64,000 nucleotides of DNA from Saprospiraceae bacterium (GCA_029251525.1 JAQXDE010000030.1:62001-126000); one strand, 5' to 3'. Shown: positions 18,065 to 27,657, counted from the stretch's first letter. Numbers and translations are program-made. Notes: generated by a model from the letters alone, not told the origin.

Positions 18065-19105
18065 ATGAACAAACAGCAGCAGGATACTTGGCTCTCCGTC
18101 CATCTTTATTATAATGAGCCATGGGAGGGTTTTCTACACAAAGCTATTGAGCCTTATGTCAATACTGCTATTCAAACTGGAATTGCTGATCAATTCTTTT
18201 TTATCCGATATTGGGAAAAGGGTCCTCACATTCGGTTGCGGGTTAAAGGAGATCTAGAAATGCTTAATTCTATTCTAAAGCCTAATCTCGAAGAGCATTT
18301 TAATAACTATTTCGAATCAATACCTTCAAGGCGTATTGAACCAAATTATCCTCCTAGCTTCTCTGGAAATTTAAAATGGCTTCCAAACAACACCTTAGTA
18401 TATTTTGATTACGAACCTGAATATAGAAGATACGGTGGACCTGTTGGTATAGCATTAAGCGAAAAGCAATTTATGGTCTCCTCCCAAACGGTATTAGAAT
18501 TTATTAACCAAAAGGGAGCACTATGGTCCTACGATGATGCGATGGGGATAGCAATAAAAATGCATCTTACATTTATTCATTCAGCTGGTTTAAATATCGA
18601 TCAAGCTATTTCATTTTTTGATTTTCACTGTAAAAATTGGTTACCTCATACCTTTAAAAATATTCAGGAGGAAATTACACAGGAAGATTTTGAAAGCCAA
18701 TCTTTTCTCTCCACTCAAGCATTTGAAGAATCATTCGAAAGTCAAAAATCTTCTTTAATACCTTTCCATTTTAAACTTTGGAATGCAATGGAAGAGGGTA
18801 TTCCTTTTGAGGAAGATACACTGAACAAATGGTTTAGAAAAAATAAGATAATTATAGATGAATTAAGATTAAATGAAAAAGAATTAAATTATCGGACATC
18901 AAAGTATGTTTATCAAATTAAATCAACTCAATTTCCAGAAAAAGAATTATTGTGGTCTATTTTGGTAGATTACATCCACATGACCAATAACCGATTAGGG
19001 ATATTTAATCAGGATGAGTCATATTTAAGTTTTATAATGATGAGGTGTTTAGAGGAAATAAAAAGGAATGATAGAGTGGGGGTGAAAATTAAAAAAATTG
19101 GTTAA
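18065..19105 (+). CDS. Stand-alone thiopeptide-type bacteriocin biosynthesis domain protein (LanB elimination-domain-like)
   Basis: 346 residues that match the C-terminal elimination domain of class I lantibiotic dehydratases (SpaB_C / TIGR03891-type). That domain removes glutamate from glutamylated Ser/Thr or, in thiopeptides, performs cycloaddition. Key family motifs are intact: RYWEKGPHIRLRVKG (Arg57 and Arg59), EPEYRRYGGP (Arg122) and IHMTNNRLG (His305, Asn309, Arg310). The N-terminal glutamylation domain is absent, and I find no precursor peptide, cyclase or transporter next to it. It lies 72 bp after fabD and ends close to a convergent gene. It could serve a dispersed RiPP pathway, act on another tRNA-derived adduct, or be a remnant. 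Confidence 0.8.
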   Translation: MNKQQQDTWLSVHLYYNEPWEGFLHKAIEPYVNTAIQTGIADQFFFIRYWEKGPHIRLRVKGDLEMLNSILKPNLEEHFNNYFESIPSRRIEPNYPPSFSGNLKWLPNNTLVYFDYEPEYRRYGGPVGIALSEKQFMVSSQTVLEFINQKGALWSYDDAMGIAIKMHLTFIHSAGLNIDQAISFFDFHCKNWLPHTFKNIQEEITQEDFESQSFLSTQAFEESFESQKSSLIPFHFKLWNAMEEGIPFEEDTLNKWFRKNKIIIDELRLNEKELNYRTSKYVYQIKSTQFPEKELLWSILVDYIHMTNNRLGIFNQDESYLSFIMMRCLEEIKRNDRVGVKIKKIG

Positions 19106-19135
19106 AGTATATTCAACCAATAATGATATAATATT

Positions 19136-20785
19136 TTAATTTATATATCTAAATCCCAAATTAAATGTATTTCCAGCACCCTGATTAGCAGAAGTAAAAA
19201 AATTAGAGTATAAAACTTCTAGTCCTATTTTCCCTGTAATTTGATATTTAAGACCAATCCCAGCTTGAGCAAAATCTCCCTGAACATTAAAACTATTCAC
19301 TCTTTGATTCCCTTCTATTTTGTTTAATCCAAACCTTGGTGAATACTGTAACATCAAATAGACCGTTGTATTTCCCGAAGGAAAATAACTGATAAAACCA
19401 CTTAAAGGAGTATCTAGATAGTTTTCCCTAGGGTTATTATCAGGGTAAGAATCGGCTGATTTTGCAAATCGAAATAATAAATCTCCTTCCAAAAATAATT
19501 GCCATTTTAAACCTAAATTCTTGTCAAAAAAAAATTGGTTCCACCAAGTGAATCTATCCCAATCAAAAAATGGAAACCGATTTACACTTTGAGAATCGAC
19601 TATTATTTGTTCGATTCCTTCGTTATCTTTTGTAATTGGAATGAGAAACGAACTTTTAATTGAGATACTAGAACTTTTAAAAGGAGCAAGTTTTATTGTT
19701 GGACCTAAACTACTAATACCACTTCGATTTTTTCGATCATTTTTTCGAAAAGTTAAAACTGCTAAAGGGGAGGATTCTTTTTGATCAATTCTCACCGTTC
19801 TTAAATTAAGATTTAATCCTACATTCCATTTTCTATCTTCACTTACTCCATATAGTATATTAATTAGGCCTGTAAAATAATTTTCTCGGACGCCTAAGTT
19901 TACCTTTTTCCTATCATTATTTCTAAAAGAAGTTTGCGTGTATAAGTTGTTATAAAGTTGAAACTCTATTTGATTTTTTTCCAACATACTTGAAGGAGTA
20001 TATGTTTGAATAAAAGAATTTGATCTAGTTATTTGTGAATCACTCCCATTACTTTCAAGAAAAGTATTATTACTAAAATCATTTAAAACCCAATCGTAAG
20101 GGTAGTGAATAATTCGATTCTCAGGATTTAAATTTTTGGTTCTATATTTATTTATAAAATCAAGGACGGTTCCATTTTCGGTAAAATCCTCTTTATACCA
20201 TCTGAAGATATTAGATATATAATTCTTTCCATTTTTTTCATAGATAAAGCTGGAATCGTTAATTGCAAAGGTAGTTTGTGAATCTAACTGATTGTCTAGT
20301 AAAATTGGATTATAGGCAAACTTGGCAATAGGTGGACAACTAACAGCAGCACAATTCAAAACAAAATGAACACGTGGATCTTTAAATTCTTTTCGAATTT
20401 GGTCATTTTCAATTTGGTTTAGTGACCACTCACTACCACCAATATTGTGTTTAATCTTCTCAAAAAAACCATTTACTTTTTGTACACTATGGATTGGATA
20501 ATTGCGAACTACCTCTTTAATAACTAGTATGTTATAGGAATTTATTAAAAAAGCTTTTCGCTCTAATGATGTTAAACTTTTAGGATTAATTTGAGAAACA
20601 AGCATTATTAATTCTTCTAACTCAGTATTATTCCTATTTAACGAGGAGTAATCCACATTCCCATTCTTTACAGCTGATCTAAAAAATGAGTCTGTTTTTT
20701 GGAAAAAAGAATTGATATCTTGAGCAGTAGCACTTAGGCAAAAAACTGAGAAAGAAAGAGAAAATATGATATATTTGAAATTCAT
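19136..20785 (-). CDS. DUF547 domain fused to a C-terminal outer-membrane beta-barrel-like domain
   Basis: 549 residues from the ATG at 20785, which gives a signal peptide ending CLSATAQ. The frame is open 25 codons further to 20860, but those codons do not form a signal. Residues about 25-235 are a DUF547 domain, seen in SYNILVIKEVVRNYPIHSV and the conserved HFVLNCAAVSCPPI. After a Ser/Asn-rich linker, residues about 255-549 alternate aromatic and polar residues as in a transmembrane beta-barrel and end in FNLGFRYIN, a typical barrel closing strand. DUF547 is a papain-like fold of unproven role. The gene is divergent from the glycosyltransferase. Confidence 0.8.
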   Translation of the reverse strand: MNFKYIIFSLSFSVFCLSATAQDINSFFQKTDSFFRSAVKNGNVDYSSLNRNNTELEELIMLVSQINPKSLTSLERKAFLINSYNILVIKEVVRNYPIHSVQKVNGFFEKIKHNIGGSEWSLNQIENDQIRKEFKDPRVHFVLNCAAVSCPPIAKFAYNPILLDNQLDSQTTFAINDSSFIYEKNGKNYISNIFRWYKEDFTENGTVLDFINKYRTKNLNPENRIIHYPYDWVLNDFSNNTFLESNGSDSQITRSNSFIQTYTPSSMLEKNQIEFQLYNNLYTQTSFRNNDRKKVNLGVRENYFTGLINILYGVSEDRKWNVGLNLNLRTVRIDQKESSPLAVLTFRKNDRKNRSGISSLGPTIKLAPFKSSSISIKSSFLIPITKDNEGIEQIIVDSQSVNRFPFFDWDRFTWWNQFFFDKNLGLKWQLFLEGDLLFRFAKSADSYPDNNPRENYLDTPLSGFISYFPSGNTTVYLMLQYSPRFGLNKIEGNQRVNSFNVQGDFAQAGIGLKYQITGKIGLEVLYSNFFTSANQGAGNTFNLGFRYIN

Positions 20786-20919
20786 TTTTTTATTTTTACT
20801 TACCCTAATAACGTATTTTAAAATGATTGGTTGTCGTCCTATAACCAACAAACTTGTCAACAGTAAAACTTTTTTTATTTTAATAACATTGAATTTAACT
20901 GAACAAAAGCAAATTTAAA

Positions 20920-22386
20920 GTGGAAATATTATTAATAATTATTTATGGCTTCTTTCTAACCTTCATTTTATTTTATAGTTTAATTCAGATGCATTTAGTG
21001 ATTTTGTACTTAAAAAGAGGGAAGATAAAAAAAGGTTCAACGATTCCTACCCCTGACTATTTTCCATTTGTAACAATTCAACTTCCTATTTATAATGAGC
21101 TTTATGTTGTCGAAAGATTGATCCTACAAGTTTCAAAAATTGATTACCCAAAGGATCGTTTTGAGGTTCAAATTTTGGATGATTCAGATGATGAAACAAC
21201 CCAAATTATTCGAAAGGTAATCTTAAAGTTAAAAGAGTCAAAAGTTAAATTTGATCTAGTTCGGAGACCTAATAGAATTGGATTCAAGGCAGGTGCTTTA
21301 GCTTATGGAATGAATATATGTCAAGGAGAATTCATTGCTATATTCGATGCTGACTTTTTACCGAAAAAGGATTTCTTAAAAAAAACAATTCCTTATTTTA
21401 TAGATAAAAAAGTGGGTGTAGTTCAAACTAAATGGACCCATATAAATGAAAATTATTCAAAATTAACCCAGATTCAAGCTTTTGGCTTAGATGCCCATTT
21501 CACAATAGAACAAGGAGGGCGAAACTATGGAAAATACTTTATTAATTTCAATGGTACAGCAGGAGTATGGCGAAAGACATGCATAGAAGATGCGGGTGGT
21601 TGGTCCGCTGATACATTGACAGAGGATTTAGATTTAAGTTACCGTGCCCAATTAAAAGGTTGGTATTTTAAATATTTAGAAAAAGTTGAATCGCCTGCAG
21701 AATTACCGGCTGCAATGAATGCTTTAAAGAATCAACAATTCCGTTGGACTAAAGGAGCGGCAGAATGTACTCGAAAAAATTTAATTAGAGTTTTAAAAAC
21801 CAAAGATTTACCTATCTCAACAAAGTTACATTCTGTTTTTCACCTGATGAATAGTTTTATTTTTATTTGCGTTTTCTCTGTTGCAATTTTATCCATCCCC
21901 ATTTTCTATGTTAAACTACATTTTATAAAATACGCTTTACTATTTAAATATGCCACTGGTTTTATTTCAAGTATGTTTTTCCTTTTGATTTTCTATTGGG
22001 TAGCACAACGAAGTTTAGAAAATAATCTACTAACAACTTTAAAACAATTCATTTGGAAATTCCCGTTATTCTTAGCAGTCTCAATGGGCATGTCTTTACA
22101 TAATGGAATTGCAGTAATGGAAGGTTATCTTGGGAAAAAATCTCCATTTGTTAGAACTCCAAAATTTAATCTTGAAAAGTCATCTGACAAATGGTATGGA
22201 AATAAATATTTAGCGAGTAGTATTGGAGGAGTAACTATTTTGGAAGGGGTATTATTTATCTATTTTTTGGGTGGAATTGCATTAAGTTTTTATTACAATA
22301 GTTTTGGTTTATTACCACTATTTTTGATATTAAGTTTTGGTTTTGGATATGTATTTTTCTATTCAATTTTTCATTCATCAAAGTGA
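20920..22386 (+). CDS. Membrane family 2 glycosyltransferase (cellulose synthase-like)
   Basis: A 488-residue processive-type GT2. A hydrophobic N-terminal segment is followed by the catalytic domain with QILDDSDDET, AIFDADFLP, TEDLDLSYRAQLKGW and the QQFRW motif. Four or five membrane segments follow (residues about 300-480). It likely adds sugars from a nucleotide-sugar to a lipid or polysaccharide at the inner membrane. The start codon is GTG at 20920. No ATG fits in frame upstream, and the next Met (residue 24) would cut the first membrane segment. It is transcribed away from the DUF547 gene. The product polysaccharide is unknown. Confidence 0.88.
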   Translation: MEILLIIIYGFFLTFILFYSLIQMHLVILYLKRGKIKKGSTIPTPDYFPFVTIQLPIYNELYVVERLILQVSKIDYPKDRFEVQILDDSDDETTQIIRKVILKLKESKVKFDLVRRPNRIGFKAGALAYGMNICQGEFIAIFDADFLPKKDFLKKTIPYFIDKKVGVVQTKWTHINENYSKLTQIQAFGLDAHFTIEQGGRNYGKYFINFNGTAGVWRKTCIEDAGGWSADTLTEDLDLSYRAQLKGWYFKYLEKVESPAELPAAMNALKNQQFRWTKGAAECTRKNLIRVLKTKDLPISTKLHSVFHLMNSFIFICVFSVAILSIPIFYVKLHFIKYALLFKYATGFISSMFFLLIFYWVAQRSLENNLLTTLKQFIWKFPLFLAVSMGMSLHNGIAVMEGYLGKKSPFVRTPKFNLEKSSDKWYGNKYLASSIGGVTILEGVLFIYFLGGIALSFYYNSFGLLPLFLILSFGFGYVFFYSIFHSSK

Positions 22387-22759
22387 TTTATTTATTTAAA
22401 CTATACAAAAATAAACTTGAATTGGATATATCAGAATCCTAACCATTTCATTTAACGCTATTTCTCAATACCAAACTCATTTGCCATTTAAAAATAATAA
22501 AGAACCCGCATTATAATTATTAACCTTACCTCCAAAATTGCCACGATAAAGAGTGAAACCTACACCTTCGCATGCAAAAAAAAATATCCAATAAGATAAT
22601 TATCCAATAAAAGGTTTTTGATAAAAAGGACAGTCTTAAGAGTACTTTCGCAGTAATGTTCTAAAATTTCTTTTGATATAAAAGCCCCTAATCAAATTAA
22701 AAAATTAATGAATAAATGAAGAATAAAACTTTACATTCCCTCCATCCTGAAAGATTATG
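22387..22759. other. Intergenic stretch with no recognisable gene
   Basis: 373 bp of AT-rich DNA between the glycosyltransferase stop and the convergent rhomboid gene. Stops are frequent in all frames, and I see no clear terminator, promoter or repeat. Confidence 0.5.
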
Positions 22760-23410
22760 TTATCCAAATGGACCACTAAGCAATCTATGCAAATAAGCTT
22801 GAAAAAGATTTGGATTCATTATTAGAAATATAATAATTATTGAAATGTACCCAAAAACAGCACCACTCATATGTGCATCATGTGCAACATTATCTCCTCC
22901 TTTTTTATCCATATAACTCTCATAGAATAAATAGAGTATTCCAGCTATTATGTAAGGAATTGGAAGAACAAAATACAATAGAAGTATACTCCAAGGATAA
23001 AGAAAGCTGCATGCAAATAATACTCCTGCCACTCCACCAGAAGCACCTAAAGCAGAATAATACTGGTTATTGGAATGTTTAATAAATGAAGGCAAAGCAC
23101 CAAAGATAATAGAGCCAAGATAAATTAATAGGAAGAACAATCGACCAGCTAATCCACCAAAATGCTGAAGCAAAGTAAACTCTAGTTGCTCTCCAAATTG
23201 GTATAAGACGAACATATTAATTCCTAAATGAATCCAACTTCCATGCAAAAAACCAGAAGATAAGAACCGATAATATTGGCCAAACTCTTTTACCGATGCA
23301 GGCCGCATCAAAAAATCATTCCTCATCTGTTGATTATTGAATCCTTGATAAGAGATGATGCAAGTGAAAATAATGATAATTAAAGTGAGCGAAATTTGAG
23401 CGCCTTCCAT
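22760..23410 (-). CDS. Rhomboid family intramembrane serine protease
   Basis: A 216-residue six-segment membrane protein. The rhomboid signatures are RFLSSGFLHGSWIHLGINMFVLYQFG (loop 1 region with HxxxN), the catalytic Ser124 in GASGGVAG, and His180 in AHMSGAVFG, forming the Ser-His dyad. It cleaves membrane-spanning substrates within the bilayer. It is co-directional with rlmH, starting 18 bp after the rlmH stop. The substrate is unknown. Confidence 0.92.
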   Translation of the reverse strand: MEGAQISLTLIIIIFTCIISYQGFNNQQMRNDFLMRPASVKEFGQYYRFLSSGFLHGSWIHLGINMFVLYQFGEQLEFTLLQHFGGLAGRLFFLLIYLGSIIFGALPSFIKHSNNQYYSALGASGGVAGVLFACSFLYPWSILLLYFVLPIPYIIAGILYLFYESYMDKKGGDNVAHDAHMSGAVFGYISIIIIFLIMNPNLFQAYLHRLLSGPFG

Positions 23411-23428
23411 GGTATTATATATTATTAT

Positions 23429-23902
23429 TTAAGAATGGTGATATGGTTCGTTTTTTAGAATGGTTAAAGCCCGATAAAATTGCTCAATGAAGAATAATCG
23501 TACCATCTGATGTGAAAAAGTCATGGCGGAAAGAGCTATCTTTTGCTGTGATCTTTTATATATTTCATCTGAAAACCCGTATGCTCCTCCAATCAAAAAA
23601 ATAATTTTTCGAGCTGAATGTTGAAGTTGTTTTTCTATCCAAAAAGCAAATTTCTCAGAGGTGAAACTCTTCCCATTTTCATCAAGTAGAATGAGTAAAT
23701 CATTTTTTTCTAGTTTATTCAAAATTACGCTCCCTTCTTTTAACTTCAATAATTCAGGAGTCATATTTTTAGCATTTTTGATATCAGGCAATACTACCAT
23801 TTGAAAAGGAACATATTTCCGAAGTCTTTTTTCATAAATTTCAATTCCTTCATTGAGATATTTGAATTGTGTTTTTCCAACTACCCAAAATTCAACTTTC
23901 AT
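23429..23902 (-). CDS. rlmH: 23S rRNA (pseudouridine1915-N3)-methyltransferase
   Basis: A 157-residue SPOUT methyltransferase that modifies pseudouridine 1915 in helix 69 of 23S rRNA. The trefoil-knot motifs LLDENGKSFTSEKFA, IFLIGGAYGFSDE and LSAMTFSHQMVRLFFIEQFYRA, and the end KNEPYHHS, are all typical. The length is normal. It lies upstream of the rhomboid gene in the same direction. Confidence 0.96.
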   Translation of the reverse strand: MKVEFWVVGKTQFKYLNEGIEIYEKRLRKYVPFQMVVLPDIKNAKNMTPELLKLKEGSVILNKLEKNDLLILLDENGKSFTSEKFAFWIEKQLQHSARKIIFLIGGAYGFSDEIYKRSQQKIALSAMTFSHQMVRLFFIEQFYRALTILKNEPYHHS

Positions 23903-23960
23903 GTGAATATATTGTTATTTTTAAATTCCAATTTAAACTAATTACAACTCTAATCCTTTA

Positions 23961-25682
23961 TTAAAACATATTAAGCTCCTCCATTAAAGTATGTCTTTCA
24001 GGGTATTCATCACGATACTGCTTTACTAATTTATAAACTAATTTTTTAGCTCCGATCTTTTTTAAATGATAAAAAATATCTCTTATTTTAGTCGAAGTTC
24101 GTCGGCCTAAATGATTCCTCAAATACCCATCCAACAAATCTTCGTATAAATTAAAAACCTCTTTTCTGAAACTTTCAATTAGCTGTACATCATAATTTTC
24201 TAATAAATCCAATGATCTATTATCTTTGATGAATTCAATCAACTCCTTGTCCATTTTTTCCTCAGCCAAAATCTTAGCAATTGTATTTTTCTTTTGAGGA
24301 GAAAAAGGAAGTTCTTCGATTAAACTTACTAGACTTTTAACTTCTTTTTTCCAACCTTTTAAAATAGTATTTTTCAAGATTTGATAGTAATGAAACTCAA
24401 AAGTGACAATAAATCGCCTACGTGCATACTTTGTTATATCCTGATTAAATTGAGTTTTCAATCCAATATTTAATAAGATATCATCTAACTCGTTTCTAAC
24501 CGGTACGTTTTTTTGCATTTCAAGCCCTTTCAATGCTAGCTGCTTTGCATCGGTATATTTTTTCTGACTCATTGAGTTTTTAATGGCTGCTAAAAGGACT
24601 TCAGGCTCCTCTAGATTATTCTCAATAAATGTAGATAATGAGGTTTTCTCAAACTGTTCAACTAACTTCATCTTAAATAAAAGTAAAATACCTCTTTTCT
24701 TTTTATCAAATGTATTCCCTAATTCGCTATCAATTTTTTCTAATAAAATAACCGCATAGTTTTTTTCAGAGGTTAAATCTAAAAGAAAGGTTAAAAAGTG
24801 CGAATTTGTTCCGTATTTTTTATGTTCCCGACCATCAAAATTTTCAAAACAAAACTGCCAAATTTCTTTTTTTAATTCTGGTGGTATATCTTTTTTTATT
24901 AGATTTTTTAGAAAAGCAAATGCTGAATTTAGGAGGTCTAAAATTCTATCTTCATGATTCTCAGCCCTCTTTATATTGGGCGATAATTTAATAATTATAG
25001 CTTGCAAAATATCTGAGGCCTCAGAATAATGTTCTAAAGCAATTGCATCATCTACATGATCTAAAATATCTGTTATTACTAACTGGATCTGTTGAAGTGA
25101 ACTATATTTTATTTTATCTTTTGTTGTAGTAACAGAGGTAAATGTTGCTTGTAATAGTTGTAAATATTTTTCTTTATCATTTTCTACCTCTACCGCATGA
25201 GCAAACCTAGCTTTTAAGGATAAGGCAAACTTTTTATCTGTTCGAGCATATGCTCGAACAAAGTTTTTTAAAGCTTCTGGGTCTACTGAGTTTAAAACAG
25301 AAATAGTAGTCAACTTTTTGTGCTTAAATGGAGTTACTCGGACAGTCTTTTGTCGCTCTAGCTCTTTCTCTAATAGGTGCTTTCTTAAAGCAAAAAGACC
25401 AGCTACAATATGTTGACAATGATTATTTTTTGAAGTTAAATTTTGTTGATAAAAGTCACAATCGCAAGTCCCTCTTTTTACCTTTTTGCCAGACATTTGA
25501 ATCTCCACCTCAAAAGCATCTCCCTTCTTTAATTTCTCATAAGATTCACCAACCTTCATAGTCCAAATCTTTTTCTCCAAATAAACGATACCTTCCACTA
25601 ATCCTTCTTGGATCAAACCTTCAGCTTGTTCCACTACTTTTTCAGGAAAAAATATTTCGATATTTTTTATTTCAAAATTCAT
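23961..25682 (-). CDS. SWIM zinc-finger domain protein
   Basis: 573 residues. A SWIM-type CxCx(n)CxH finger is formed by Cys73, Cys75, Cys89 and His91, just before a helix (IVAGLFALRKHL). The rest is almost entirely alpha-helical and rich in Lys, Glu and Leu, suggesting TPR-like helical repeats (for example residues 290-400). SWIM fingers bind DNA or protein partners and often accompany SNF2 helicases, but no such helicase is near. It is monocistronic, with a promoter element at 25730-25737. The function is unknown. Confidence 0.8.
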   Translation of the reverse strand: MNFEIKNIEIFFPEKVVEQAEGLIQEGLVEGIVYLEKKIWTMKVGESYEKLKKGDAFEVEIQMSGKKVKRGTCDCDFYQQNLTSKNNHCQHIVAGLFALRKHLLEKELERQKTVRVTPFKHKKLTTISVLNSVDPEALKNFVRAYARTDKKFALSLKARFAHAVEVENDKEKYLQLLQATFTSVTTTKDKIKYSSLQQIQLVITDILDHVDDAIALEHYSEASDILQAIIIKLSPNIKRAENHEDRILDLLNSAFAFLKNLIKKDIPPELKKEIWQFCFENFDGREHKKYGTNSHFLTFLLDLTSEKNYAVILLEKIDSELGNTFDKKKRGILLLFKMKLVEQFEKTSLSTFIENNLEEPEVLLAAIKNSMSQKKYTDAKQLALKGLEMQKNVPVRNELDDILLNIGLKTQFNQDITKYARRRFIVTFEFHYYQILKNTILKGWKKEVKSLVSLIEELPFSPQKKNTIAKILAEEKMDKELIEFIKDNRSLDLLENYDVQLIESFRKEVFNLYEDLLDGYLRNHLGRRTSTKIRDIFYHLKKIGAKKLVYKLVKQYRDEYPERHTLMEELNMF

Positions 25683-25729
25683 TGGTAATACCCTTGAAAT
25701 TTACAATATTTACGTTCCGCCTAATTAAC

Positions 25730-25737
25730 CAAATATA
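25730..25737 (-). promoter_or_regulatory. -7 promoter element for the SWIM-domain gene
   Basis: The minus strand reads TATATTTG, an exact TAnnTTTG match, 48 bp upstream of the ATG. No clear -33 element is visible. Confidence 0.5.
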
Positions 25738-25827
25738 ACTAAAGATGGTTCATTAGTTAATTAGTATAACTTCCAAATCTACTGTTTATTAAGGGAAAAA
25801 ACCATTTTAGTCAGGCAAATATATTAA

Positions 25828-26319
25828 ATGAAAAAAATATACCTCATAAGACACGCAAAATCAAGCTGGGATGATCCTGGATTAAGTGACATAGAACGTC
25901 CTCTAAACCATCGGGGATTACGAGATGCCCCTTTTATGTCAAAAATGTTAAAAGGGAAAAATGTCACCCCTAACAAATTGATAAGTAGTCCTGCAAATCG
26001 GGCATTTACAACGGCTACTTATTTTGCAAAGGAGTTGAATATTCCGGAACAAGCGATTGTCATCCGAAAAGAAGTATATCATGCCTATCCTGAAGAAGTA
26101 TTAAATATTATTAGAAATCTCTCGGATAATGATGACACTATCTTATTGTTTGGGCACAATCCCTGCTTTACAAGTTTAGCTAACCAATTTTCAACAGAAT
26201 ATATTCCTAATGTTCCGACTTGTGGGATTGTAGCAGTAGAGGCTGAAGTTAAAAGATGGACCGATTTTGAAAAAAATGGTAAACTGACAGCATTTTATTA
26301 CCCAAAACAATATCTTTAA
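25828..26319 (+). CDS. SixA-like histidine phosphatase
   Basis: A 163-residue short histidine phosphatase. The first motif is LIRHAKSSWDDPGLSDIERPLNHRG with the phospho-His, and the second is LLFGHNPCFTS with the second catalytic His. SSPANRAFTTA is the substrate-side loop. The family includes SixA, a phosphohistidine phosphatase acting on phosphotransfer proteins. The DUF4296 lipoprotein gene starts 22 bp after it. Two-component genes lie just downstream, but a functional link is only suggested by position. Confidence 0.9.
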   Translation: MKKIYLIRHAKSSWDDPGLSDIERPLNHRGLRDAPFMSKMLKGKNVTPNKLISSPANRAFTTATYFAKELNIPEQAIVIRKEVYHAYPEEVLNIIRNLSDNDDTILLFGHNPCFTSLANQFSTEYIPNVPTCGIVAVEAEVKRWTDFEKNGKLTAFYYPKQYL

Positions 26320-26341
26320 TAATTAAATTTTAAATATCAAC

Positions 26342-26716
26342 ATGAGGAAAATTGGAGTTTTTATTTTATTTTATTTTGGAACAACTTTATTTATGAGCTG
26401 CCAAGATGAGAAAGTGAAATTTATGATTCCTGATGAAGAAATGATTAAAATTTTAACTGACTTACATATCTCGGAAGCAGCAATTTTAAGCCTAAATTCG
26501 AATTTAAAAGACAGTATATCCAATTTGCATTATCAACAGATCTTTGAAATTCATGGAATATCTGATTCAATTTTCTATCTTGATTTGGAAAAGTTGAGAT
26601 TAGATGCCAAAAAACTAGAGAAAATTTATCTTAAAGTACTAGATAACATAGAATTATTAAATGTTACCAAGATAGAAAAGGATTCCACTAATATTAACTC
26701 AAAAGAGGATAAATAA
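26342..26716 (+). CDS. DUF4296 lipoprotein
   Basis: A 124-residue protein with a lipoprotein signal ending LFMSC (lipid-modified Cys20). It then shows the DUF4296 pattern IPDEEMIKILTDLHISEAAIL and a helical remainder (IFEIHGISDSIFYLDLEKL). The domain is common in Bacteroidota and of unknown role. It probably sits in the periplasm attached to a membrane. It is likely cotranscribed with the SixA-like gene. Confidence 0.85.
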   Translation: MRKIGVFILFYFGTTLFMSCQDEKVKFMIPDEEMIKILTDLHISEAAILSLNSNLKDSISNLHYQQIFEIHGISDSIFYLDLEKLRLDAKKLEKIYLKVLDNIELLNVTKIEKDSTNINSKEDK

Positions 26717-26886
26717 AGTTTACAAATGAAATAAACTCTATTAAGAGTTATGAGATAATAATTAGGAGTAAATGATAAATATAAGTTAAGGAATAGTGTA
26801 TCTTATGTGATATATTTTTTAGAAAAAAGACTTGTTGTTAGTTGCTTAAAACATAATTTTTATTGAGTAAAATATAGTCCTATTTA

Positions 26887-27576
26887 ATGGTTAATAATCA
26901 ATTTAAAATTTTAATTGTAGATGACGAAGATGATATCCTACAATTCATTAAATACAATTTGGAAAAAGAAAATTTCCATGTGAGTATTGCCAATAATGGA
27001 ATAAAAGGACTTTTAAAAGCCGAATCAGAAAACCCAGATTTAATAATCTTGGATATCATGATGCCAGAAATGGATGGAGTAGAGGTGTGCAGACAATTAA
27101 GAGCAAAGGCAAATTTTGACGATACACTAATTACATTTTTAACAGCAAGAGGGGAGGATTATTCTCAAATAGCAGCCTTCGATGTAGGAGGAGATGATTA
27201 TATTACTAAGCCGATTCGACCTCGTGTCTTGATAAGTAGAATAAAGGCTTTGCTTCGAAGAAAAAATCGAACAATTGCGAAATCTTCAATTAATATTTTG
27301 ACAATAAAAGACCTTACTATCGATAAAGAAAAAGTTACGGTTGAGGTTAATGGTACTAAAATAGATCTTGCCAAAAAAGAATTTGAATTATTATCACTTT
27401 TGGCATCTCGTCCGGGTAAAGTTTTTACTAGAGAAGAAATTTTTAGGAAAATTTGGGGGAACGATGTAATCGTTGGTAATCGAACTATTGATGTCCATAT
27501 CCGAAAACTAAGAGAGAAAATAGGAGATAGTTATATTAAAACTTCTAAAGGCATAGGATATAAAATGGAGGAATAA
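26887..27576 (+). CDS. OmpR/PhoB-family response regulator
   Basis: A 229-residue regulator. The receiver has ILIVDDEDD, phospho-acceptor Asp in LIILDIMMPEMDG, the Thr of FLTARGED and the Lys of DYITKPIRP. The C-terminal winged helix shows LAKKEFELLSLLASRPGKVFTREEIFRKIWG and RTIDVHIRKLREKIG. It is paired with the histidine kinase 81 bp downstream. The sequence resembles the PhoB/WalR group, but targets are unknown. The segment 26717-26886 has no clear terminator or promoter. Confidence 0.95.
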   Translation: MVNNQFKILIVDDEDDILQFIKYNLEKENFHVSIANNGIKGLLKAESENPDLIILDIMMPEMDGVEVCRQLRAKANFDDTLITFLTARGEDYSQIAAFDVGGDDYITKPIRPRVLISRIKALLRRKNRTIAKSSINILTIKDLTIDKEKVTVEVNGTKIDLAKKEFELLSLLASRPGKVFTREEIFRKIWGNDVIVGNRTIDVHIRKLREKIGDSYIKTSKGIGYKMEE

Positions 27577-27657
27577 GGAACCTCCATTTTATCCTCATCT
27601 AAACTTTATCGATTTTTTTCTAAAATATAATCATACCATATTTAATTTTTGTTAATT

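Noticed and set aside
18065-22386. A complete RiPP or thiopeptide gene cluster
   Set aside because: Only the elimination-type domain is present. I found no precursor peptide, no glutamylating dehydratase, no azoline-forming enzyme and no transporter.
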